From Moraxellaceae bacterium (GTDB lineage Bacteria; Pseudomonadota; Gammaproteobacteria; Pseudomonadales; UBA3067), in assembly GCA_002401525.1 (NCBI GenBank), contig NVTH01000124.1, forward strand, positions 5,073 through 10,124: a stretch of 5,052 nt of DNA, in the 5' to 3' direction. The notes beneath the pieces are model-generated. The model had not been told where the DNA came from. It worked only from the letters and a program-made list of their open reading frames with translations, and ran no database searches. How positions within the stretch are numbered: position 1 is the stretch's first letter; each line of letters begins with the position of its first letter. The position numbers and the translations under genes were made by a program. Below are positions 1-4,380 of this stretch, piece after piece.

Positions 1-129
1 CTCTACGACATGGAGTCCCCTAGCGCCTCAGGAGGGAGGGGGTTTTGCCGAGGCAACATTTACAATCAACAAGGTGATTTAGTCGCCTCTTGCACCCAAG
101 AAGGCTTAATGCGGAAGGGTAAAAGGTAA
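1..129 (+). CDS. tesB: Acyl-CoA thioesterase II (TesB), C-terminal end only (5' truncated by window edge)
   Basis: Frame 1 is open from the first base to a TAA at 127-129, giving 42 residues of the C-terminal end of a TesB-type acyl-CoA thioesterase, a double-hotdog enzyme that hydrolyses acyl-CoA to free fatty acid and CoA. Visible family signatures are [10 protein letters not shown], then [10 protein letters not shown], then [12 protein letters not shown]. The Gln in the TQEG segment aligns with the catalytic Gln278 of E. coli TesB. About 23 of 38 aligned residues match the end of the complete TesB at 1860-2735, so these are clear paralogues but not a recent duplication. The tail after the last conserved Arg is short and basic (KGKR). 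The gene is convergent with the flavin oxidoreductase, with 35 bp between stop codons. Most of the protein lies outside the window, so its integrity cannot be judged. Confidence 0.92.
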   Translation, partial: LYDMESPSASGGRGFCRGNIYNQQGDLVASCTQEGLMRKGKR

Positions 130-154
130 AGGTAAAATAAAGCGACAGAGTGAT

Positions 155-178
155 GCCAAAGCACTTAACTCCTTTGGC
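155..178. terminator. Weak inverted repeat between convergent genes, possible terminator
   Basis: GCCAAAG at 155-161 pairs with CTTTGGC at 172-178 around a 10-nt loop. The repeat sits between the convergent tesB end and the oxidoreductase and overlaps the oxidoreductase stop codon (165-167). It has no run of T on the plus strand. On the minus strand it is followed only by a loosely T-rich stretch (CTTTATTTTACC). A terminator role is suggested by position only; the stem is short and the loop large. Confidence 0.25.
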
Positions 179-1439
179 GTTGGTATACCTGTAGCCCAGT
201 CCCGAGCATTGTCTTAATTAACGATCCGATGGCGGATTCATTAGGCCGCGGCTCTTTACCTTTCGCGATTCGTTCAAGCTGACGCTCATACCACGTCACT
301 TCAAGCATCGCCATATTATCGATAATCGAGATCCCCGTTTTTCTCACTGGGAGGAAGTTCTGATAATCCTCTCCTGCCAAGATTTTATTCGGAATATGGG
401 TATCCACACTCATAGGCCGCGCCAGCCCCACCATATCAGTGCCGCCAGAATTCACCGCATCACTCATGCCTTGAGCACTTCTAAAGCCTCCGGTCACCAC
501 TATGGGGGCTTTACAGTAGCGCCGAACCTGTTCGGCATAATCCATAAAATAGGCTTCTCGCTGAGCATTGGAATCTGACCGGATGCCAGTCATCGCTGGG
601 CTTTCATAGGTTCCCCCGGAAATCTCCAATAGATCAATGCCTAAATCGGATAAGTGCTTAACGACATTAATAGATTCTTCCTGGGTAAAACCACCGCGTT
701 GAAAATCAGCAGAATTCAGTTTAATCGATACGGGGAATTGGTCCCCTACCTCAGCGCGAATGGCTTTATACACCTCAGTGACGAAACGCATCCGGTTTTC
801 GGCGCAACCGCCCCATTGATCGCTACGTTGGTTATGCTTCGCGGACAAAAATTGGCTTACTAGATAGCCGTGAGCCCCGTGAATTTGAACGCCCGTGAAA
901 CCGGCTTTTTTTGCTATCCCAGCAGCATTAGCAAATCGATGAATGATATCTTCGATTTCTGACTCCAAAAGAGCCCGGGGTGGATTAAAGAATCGGCCCA
1001 ATTCTGGGCTTAGAGGGATTGCAGAAGGAGCGACGGGGACCGAGGACAGCAGCTTAGGGACCTGTTTGCCCGGATGATTCAATTGCATCCATAGATGCGT
1101 ATTATTTTGTTTTCCGGCCTGAGCCCATTTTACAAATTGATCAAACGCCCGCCCATCTTCCAGAGCAACACTTCTCGGTGCGCCCAAGGCTGACCGATCG
1201 ATCATCACATTACCGGTCACTAAAACGCCAGCGCCACCGTCAGCCCAACGCCGATAGAGGTTAGTCAAAAGCGAGCCAGGCTCATTTTTTACGGAAGCCA
1301 AACTTTCATTCATGGCAGATTTGAAGAATCGATTTTTAATGCTTGCGCCACACGGCAAATCCAGACGAGAAGCCAAGGTTTCAGCTGGCGACAGCGCAAG
1401 CTGACTAAAAGGATCAATCTCTCCGATTTCTACACTCAT
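165..1439 (-). CDS. NADH:flavin oxidoreductase, Old Yellow Enzyme family (FMN-dependent ene-reductase-like)
   Basis: The 424-residue protein is a single-domain FMN TIM barrel of the NADH:flavin oxidoreductase/NADH oxidase family. Such enzymes pass hydride from NAD(P)H through FMN to an activated C=C bond. Family landmarks in order: IKNRFFKSAMNE (34-45, FMN site), GGAGVLVTGNVMID (68-81), HLWMQLNHPGKQ (115-126), GFTGVQIHGAHGYLVSQFLS (180-199) with the His187/His190 pair that binds the substrate carbonyl, RSDQWGG (205-211), LNSADFQRGGF (241-251), and the phosphate-binding VVTGGF and MVGLARPM segments (314-319, 336-343). It lacks the Cys-rich 4Fe-4S motif and the second flavin/NAD domain of the ~670-residue 2,4-dienoyl-CoA reductases, so it belongs to the short class. 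The start is the ATG at 1437-1439; the only purine-rich stretch upstream is AAGAG, 11 nt away, so the ribosome site is weak. The gene is divergent from the complete tesB and convergent with the truncated one. The exact substrate is not deducible; a role on unsaturated acyl compounds is inferred from its neighbours. Confidence 0.93.
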   Translation of the reverse strand: MSVEIGEIDPFSQLALSPAETLASRLDLPCGASIKNRFFKSAMNESLASVKNEPGSLLTNLYRRWADGGAGVLVTGNVMIDRSALGAPRSVALEDGRAFDQFVKWAQAGKQNNTHLWMQLNHPGKQVPKLLSSVPVAPSAIPLSPELGRFFNPPRALLESEIEDIIHRFANAAGIAKKAGFTGVQIHGAHGYLVSQFLSAKHNQRSDQWGGCAENRMRFVTEVYKAIRAEVGDQFPVSIKLNSADFQRGGFTQEESINVVKHLSDLGIDLLEISGGTYESPAMTGIRSDSNAQREAYFMDYAEQVRRYCKAPIVVTGGFRSAQGMSDAVNSGGTDMVGLARPMSVDTHIPNKILAGEDYQNFLPVRKTGISIIDNMAMLEVTWYERQLERIAKGKEPRPNESAIGSLIKTMLGTGLQVYQRQRS

Positions 1440-1735
1440 AAATACTTAAACTCTTGATTTCAATTAAATAAGAAGCACTGAACATAACTTCTTGCGCAAG
1501 CCTCACACCACGATGAATTCAGACGAAAATCTTACTCGCAACTAAAGCCCAAACTCCATCAGAAAACCTTTAATCCCCACAGAAAAAGACACAGAATGAT
1601 GACACTAAAGATCAACTTCAAGATATAAGTTGTTGATAAATATTGATATATAATAAAAACGGCCAAACTAATGAAGGACTCGAAGTATACGTAGCAGACC
1701 CAATAGACACAACTCCTATCGTGGAATTCCTACAT

Positions 1736-1785
1736 CTTTCTTCGTCATCAAATCAAACGATCGTTTGATTTGATGACGAAGAAAG
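1736..1785. promoter_or_regulatory. Perfect 50-bp palindrome with PsrA/TetR-type operator core
   Basis: Two 25-base arms meet at 1760/1761 with no mismatch and no spacer; symmetry stops at 1735/1786. The centre CAAACGATCGTTTG (1754-1767) fits the consensus reported for Pseudomonas PsrA, (C/G)AAAC-N2-4-GTTT(G/C), with N4 = GATC. PsrA is a TetR-family repressor released by long-chain fatty acids and controls beta-oxidation genes. The site lies 74 bp before the tesB start and about 300 bp from the divergent oxidoreductase start. The outer arms (CTTTCTTCGTCAT and its complement) go well beyond one TetR site, so two dimers or a different protein are possible. It could also fold as an RNA hairpin but no T run follows on either strand, which argues against a terminator. 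The symmetry is directly seen; the regulator is inferred. Confidence 0.75.
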
Positions 1786-1794
1786 CGCTAAGAT
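1765..1794 (+). promoter_or_regulatory. Possible sigma-70 promoter of tesB overlapping the palindrome
   Basis: TTGATT (1765-1770, 4 of 6 to TTGACA) and TAAGAT (1789-1794, 4 of 6 to TATAAT) are 18 nt apart. The -35 would lie inside the right arm of the palindrome, so a bound repressor would block polymerase. Both boxes are mediocre, and the assignment rests partly on the operator arrangement. Confidence 0.3.
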
Positions 1795-1859
1795 CACCGC
1801 CCAATCTAGCCTAAAAGCGCCACCCAATCGCCCCACAGCAGTCAGTAGAGGTACATTGA

Positions 1860-2735
1860 ATGACCAACCCATCCGTGAGCATTTTTAACACTCTTGATTT
1901 AGAACAACTCGATGGAAACCTATTCCGCGGGCAAAATGCACCACTTCCTATGCCTCGAGTATTTGGTGGTCAAGTACTCGGCCAGGCCTTAATCGCAGCG
2001 ATACGCACGGTTGAAGGCAAACATCCCCACTCTCTACACGCCTACTTTCTACGCGGCGGATCGATGCAAAAACCGATTATTTTCCACGTTGAAAACACAC
2101 GCGATGGACGCAGTTTTTCAACCCGAAGAGTAGTAGCCAAACAAGGCGGCAAAGCCATATTTAATATGGCGGCATCCTTCCAAATCCCTGAATCAGGGCT
2201 AGAACATCAAATGGAAATGCCCGACGTACCGCCTCCAGAGCAAGTAAAATGCGATCGCGTCACTCGTCTAGCCTTATCAGACCAATACCCAGGCATGAAG
2301 TTTATGGCAGATATTCCATGGCCTTTAGAAACTCGCTCATGCGAACCTCTCAACGAAACCAACCCGCAAAAGCTCGCGCCCAAACAAAACACCTGGATTC
2401 GAATTACCGAAGAATTACCGGACGACCAAGATACTCACAAAGCAGCGCTCGCTTTCGTTTCCGATATTGGGTTTATGGGCACGAGTATTCGCCCCCATGG
2501 AGTTTCCTTTATGAACGGCGACATCAATGGCGCAAGCCTCGACCACGCGATGTGGTTCCACCGCTCCTTTAGAGTGAACGAATGGCTGCTCTACCAACAG
2601 GACAGTCCTAGTTCATCCCATGCTACCGGGTTTAATCGCGGTAATTTTTTCAATCAAAAAGGACAATTAGTGGCTTCTACAGCACAAGAAGGCCTAATTC
2701 GACCCACCAAAAATCTGGAGATGCCTTCTTCCTGA
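1860..2735 (+). CDS. tesB: Acyl-CoA thioesterase II (TesB), complete
   Basis: At 291 residues the protein is close to the 286 of E. coli TesB. It is a cytoplasmic double-hotdog thioesterase that hydrolyses medium- and long-chain acyl-CoA. The N-terminal hotdog carries RVFGGQVLGQAL (33-44), HSLHAYFLRGG (57-67) and the strongly conserved RDGRSFSTRRV (81-91) and AIFNMAASFQIPE (99-111). The C-terminal hotdog carries SDIGFMGTSIRPHG (201-214), SLDHAMWFHRSFR (226-238), EWLLYQQDSPSSS (241-253) and LVASTAQEGLIR (270-281). Asp202, Ser226 and Gln276 stand at the same spacing as the E. coli catalytic Asp204, Thr228 and Gln278; the Thr position is Ser here. The ATG at 1860 is supported by AGAGG (1847-1851), 8 nt upstream. 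The gene appears to be a single unit under the palindrome at 1736-1785. It is a paralogue of the truncated TesB at the left edge, which suggests different chain-length or induction roles; that is inference. Confidence 0.95.
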   Translation: MTNPSVSIFNTLDLEQLDGNLFRGQNAPLPMPRVFGGQVLGQALIAAIRTVEGKHPHSLHAYFLRGGSMQKPIIFHVENTRDGRSFSTRRVVAKQGGKAIFNMAASFQIPESGLEHQMEMPDVPPPEQVKCDRVTRLALSDQYPGMKFMADIPWPLETRSCEPLNETNPQKLAPKQNTWIRITEELPDDQDTHKAALAFVSDIGFMGTSIRPHGVSFMNGDINGASLDHAMWFHRSFRVNEWLLYQQDSPSSSHATGFNRGNFFNQKGQLVASTAQEGLIRPTKNLEMPSS

Positions 2736-2762
2736 AAATTAAATCCAGGCCGCCTCACCAGC

Positions 2763-2803
2763 CGCTAAATCTTAGCCTATGATTAAACTACTAAGATTAA
2801 GCG
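2763..2803. repeat. Imperfect inverted repeat (12 bp paired, one mismatch) downstream of tesB
   Basis: CGCT (2763-2766) plus AATCTTAG (2768-2775) pairs with CTAAGATT (2791-2798) plus AGCG (2800-2803), broken only by an A/A mismatch (2767/2799), around a 15-nt loop. It lies 28 bp after the tesB stop. It may stabilise or end the tesB transcript, but no T run follows, so it is not a standard Rho-independent terminator. A smaller hairpin follows at 2850-2866 (GAGTTG/CAACTC, 5-nt loop). Confidence 0.5.
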
Positions 2804-2919
2804 ACACGGATGAAACTATCGGTTCAACAGCATTGAGGAGCCAGCAATAGAGTTGGCAGGCAACTCAATGCAAGGCAGGCTAACCACTTTGGCCTTAACC
2901 ACTTATATGCGGCAATAAA

Positions 2920-3240
2920 ATGGATTCAGAATTCACGGAAATTTGTCTTCTAGGCTATCGAATTAAAGCAGTACAAGAAGTACTCGCAGGTTATAACGAA
3001 CTTTCTGTTGCTGGACTCAATATCAAAAAATCGATGTTCAAGCACCCGCTCTTCTGCAACACCGAACTCTATCAAGTGACCGATCTAGTAAGCGGTCGAA
3101 TTATCCTCGAACTACATGGCAACAATGATCATCTCGAAGTCACCATGTATAGCAGCAATAAAACCAGCTGGTCTCATTTCATGCATTTAAGCGCAAAAAT
3201 TAAAGCCATCGGAAAATCACTCAGTGTATTAATGTCCTAA
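2920..3240 (+). CDS. Hypothetical protein, 106 residues
   Basis: I do not recognise this family. The protein has no signal peptide, transmembrane segment or known catalytic motif, so it is probably cytoplasmic. By eye it alternates helix (about 12-24), strands (about 27-33, 58-66, 71-77) and a final amphipathic helix (about 84-103). It has two Cys (9, 46) and one Trp (84). The composition is balanced and protein-like, unlike the low-complexity frames in the AT-rich gap further right, which favours a real gene. The ATG at 2920 has no good Shine-Dalgarno sequence (GCGGC about 6 nt upstream is the nearest), so the start is uncertain. The gene is separated from tesB by 184 bp of hairpin-containing sequence and is probably not in its operon. 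Its stop lies 8 bp from the stop of the convergent PilZ gene. Confidence 0.6.
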   Translation: MDSEFTEICLLGYRIKAVQEVLAGYNELSVAGLNIKKSMFKHPLFCNTELYQVTDLVSGRIILELHGNNDHLEVTMYSSNKTSWSHFMHLSAKIKAIGKSLSVLMS

Positions 3241-3248
3241 TCAGTGCG

Positions 3249-3611
3249 TTAGCAAAACTTGGTAGTAAGCAATTTTAAGATTGTTTTATTACTGGCACTA
3301 ATTTGAGTAATTTCAAACCCCGCTTCAAACTCCTCTTTTTCGCTTTGCAGGCTCCACGCGCAACGCCCCTCAAAACTCACATTCCGACTGCCATTAATGC
3401 GCACAGGAAGCACCATCGCGAAGACAATCACTGCCCCCGGGTCATAATCATGTGCACAATAAACCTTCAGTCCATCCAAGGAAATATTAGCCAAAGGCCC
3501 AATACCTAAACCCGTACCACGGTCAAACACTCGCAGAGGAAGGCCAGGAGAATGTCGTTTATAACGCCTTTTTTCTTGATTATTACTCACTGTCAATAGA
3601 GATGTTTTCAA
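3249..3611 (-). CDS. PilZ-domain protein, probable cyclic di-GMP receptor
   Basis: The 120-residue protein is essentially one PilZ domain, a cytoplasmic beta-barrel that binds c-di-GMP and relays it to motility, biofilm or polysaccharide targets. Both ligand motifs are present: RxxxR at Arg15-Arg19 (RRYKR) and (D/N)xSxxG at 42-47 (NISLDG). The later barrel strands fit too (VSFEGRCAWSLQ, 78-89; FEAGFEI, 95-101). No other domain is attached, so it probably acts through an unidentified partner. The frame starts at TTG (3609-3611), preceded at 7 nt by GAGGA; the alternative GTG at codon 8 has no ribosome site and there is no ATG near the N terminus. An AT-rich 6-bp hairpin (3627-3642) sits just upstream of the ribosome site in the leader. 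The gene is convergent with the 106-residue gene, and no diguanylate cyclase or pilus gene is in the window. Confidence 0.88.
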   Translation of the reverse strand: MKTSLLTVSNNQEKRRYKRHSPGLPLRVFDRGTGLGIGPLANISLDGLKVYCAHDYDPGAVIVFAMVLPVRINGSRNVSFEGRCAWSLQSEKEEFEAGFEITQISASNKTILKLLTTKFC

Positions 3612-3618
3612 TCAACAA

Positions 3619-3623
3619 TCCTC
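3619..3623 (-). promoter_or_regulatory. Ribosome binding site that fixes the TTG start of the PilZ gene
   Basis: Read on the minus strand this is GAGGA, 7 nt before the TTG at 3609-3611. It is the only good Shine-Dalgarno match near the N terminus of the frame and decides the start codon. Confidence 0.6.
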
Positions 3624-3774
3624 GTTAAGAATAAAGATTCTTCATAAAATCAAACCTGACCAGAAAATAAACCCAATCCAGATTAATCGCGTTAGACAAT
3701 AACTCAACACAATAAAACACTTACACGCCAAGCCCTATAAGACATCTCCAAGACAGGCCTTAATCATCAGACAA

Positions 3775-3815
3775 AAAAAATCTCTTAACTTCATGTTAAA
3801 GCCAAGAGATTTTTT
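3775..3815. terminator. Bidirectional Rho-independent terminator
   Basis: AAAAAATCTC (3775-3784) pairs with GAGATTTTTT (3806-3815). The stem can instead extend to TCTCTT/AAGAGA, or continue inward as TTAAC/GTTAA (3785-3789, 3795-3799) with an unpaired AGCCAA on one side. The A run before and the T run after mean both strands give a stem followed by a U tract. The nearest genes run away from it (PilZ leftward from 3611, response regulator rightward from 4381), so it ends no visible gene. It may end a small transcript from either side or insulate the two divergent units. Confidence 0.8.
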
Positions 3816-3840
3816 CTTAGTTGCGCTGATTTTAATATTT

Positions 3841-3873
3841 TATTGTTTTTATTACTTTTTTATTGTTTTTATT
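3841..3873 (+). repeat. Short T-rich direct repeat, 20-bp period
   Basis: TATTGTTTTTATT occurs at 3841-3853 and again at 3861-3873. The two copies are exact over 13 bp and spaced two helical turns apart. In such AT-rich DNA this may be chance, though phased T tracts can bend DNA or bind nucleoid proteins such as H-NS-like factors. Confidence 0.45.
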
Positions 3874-4209
3874 GTGAGTATCTTCTCAATAACGCAGTTC
3901 CGGTCGCATCGCTGTATTTATTATTATCACGACATCGTTTAATTATTATTATCCCAAACCAAGTTACTTACTGTTCTACCTTACTGATTTATTTAGTGTT
4001 TATCTGGATTATTCTTATTTTATCTCAGTAAACTTTTTAATTTTTTGTCAGTTTCAGTAGCACTTTCCGATGACTCGCATAATATAAAGCAGTAACCGTG
4101 CCAACTTTTCGGTTATTTTACAAATGCTTATTTTTCAATGGCTTATCAATACCTTTATTAAAGCGAGGCCTCAAATACCCAAAGTGTTACTCTCAAAAAC
4201 TGAGTACTT

Positions 4210-4252
4210 GTTACCGGTAGCGTGTAGTTGGGTAACGCTTATCACCCCAACT
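4210..4252. repeat. Two overlapping, mutually exclusive inverted repeats
   Basis: GTTACC (4210-4215) pairs with GGTAAC (4231-4236), and AGTTGGG (4226-4232) pairs with CCCAACT (4246-4252). They share bases 4231-4232, so as RNA only one stem can form fully. As DNA they could be adjacent operators upstream of the response regulator promoter. Pairing is directly visible; the role is unknown. Confidence 0.45.
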
Positions 4253-4261
4253 TATATAAAC

Positions 4262-4275
4262 TTATGCCGGCATAA
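4262..4275. promoter_or_regulatory. Perfect 14-bp palindrome TTATGCCGGCATAA, possible operator
   Basis: Exact two-fold symmetry centred at 4268/4269, about 55 bp upstream of the candidate -10 of the response regulator gene. The size and position suit an activator or repressor dimer site. I do not recognise the motif as belonging to a named regulator. Confidence 0.4.
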
Positions 4276-4327
4276 CCATCGTCTATCAGCAATACGCCAT
4301 ATCGCCCCCAACCTCTCTCTCCCATGA

Positions 4328-4338
4328 TCTATACTTTT
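4328..4338 (+). promoter_or_regulatory. Sigma-S-like extended -10 promoter of the response regulator gene
   Basis: TCTATACTTTT matches the sigma-S -10 consensus KCTATACTTAA at 9 of 11 positions, including the C just before the TATACT hexamer. No -35 box is found at 16-18 bp; the expected region is C-rich. This is tolerated at many sigma-S promoters. It leaves a leader of roughly 40 nt to the ATG at 4381. Stationary-phase or stress control is inferred. Confidence 0.5.
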
Positions 4339-4380
4339 TATTAAGCCAAATCACCGCTTAAAAGTGCAGGACAGATTCGA

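Larger units (their letters stand above)
1440..1859. other. Divergent intergenic region (420 bp) between oxidoreductase and tesB
   Basis: No credible gene is present. The stretch holds an exact 10-bp palindrome CTTGCGCAAG (1491-1500), an AT-rich tract at about 1621-1656 with a consensus TATAAT (1649-1654) but no well-spaced -35 on either strand, the long perfect palindrome at 1736-1785, and the ribosome site of tesB. Both divergent promoters must lie here or overlap the neighbouring genes. The oxidoreductase promoter could not be located with confidence. Confidence 0.6.
3612..4380. other. AT-rich intergenic region (769 bp) with no convincing gene
   Basis: This stretch separates the divergent PilZ and response regulator genes. 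Open frames at 3843-4031 and 4124-4327 lack ribosome sites; the first is a hydrophobic artefact of T-rich DNA. Held here: the ribosome site of the PilZ gene, a strong bidirectional terminator (3775-3815), a T-rich direct repeat (3841-3873), a small hairpin TAACCG/CGGTTA (4093-4115), two overlapping inverted repeats (4210-4252), a 14-bp palindrome (4262-4275) and a sigma-S-like -10 (4328-4338). An unannotated small RNA is possible because the terminator lacks an obvious parent gene. Confidence 0.6.

Noticed and set aside
396..863. Plus-strand open frames inside the oxidoreductase gene
   Set aside because: They are antisense shadows of a protein with unambiguous family motifs and have no ribosome sites.
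1633..1654. TTGATA followed by TATAAT as a promoter
   Set aside because: The spacer is only 10 nt, too short for a sigma-70 promoter; the TATAAT alone in AT-rich DNA is weak evidence.
2207..2597. Three open frames overlapping tesB on both strands
   Set aside because: Shadows of the TesB coding frame; the conserved catalytic segments are all in the main frame.
3264..3293. Inverted repeat AGTAA-CAAT/ATTG-TTACT as a terminator between the convergent genes
   Set aside because: The stem is interrupted and AT-only apart from a few pairs, and it lies within the PilZ coding sequence; not distinguishable from chance.
3303..3509. Plus-strand frame antisense to the PilZ gene
   Set aside because: Shadow frame; the minus strand encodes both PilZ ligand motifs.
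3841..3873. CRISPR-like or satellite array
   Set aside because: Only two copies of a low-complexity 13-mer, no spacers of regular unique sequence and no cas genes.
3843..4031. Small hydrophobic protein of 62 residues
   Set aside because: TTG start with no ribosome site, in T-rich DNA that automatically gives Leu, Ile and Phe; no convincing membrane-protein architecture.
4079..4104. Minus-strand TTGGCA/TATTAT as the promoter of a small RNA ending at the orphan terminator
   Set aside because: The 14-nt spacer is too short; a transcript from here cannot be claimed.
4093..4119. TAACCG/CGGTTA hairpin followed by TTTT as a terminator
   Set aside because: Only six pairs with an 11-nt loop and a four-base T run; too weak to call.
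4124..4327. 67-residue open frame upstream of the response regulator
   Set aside because: No ribosome site, it overlaps inverted repeats and the likely control region, and no recognisable sequence is present.
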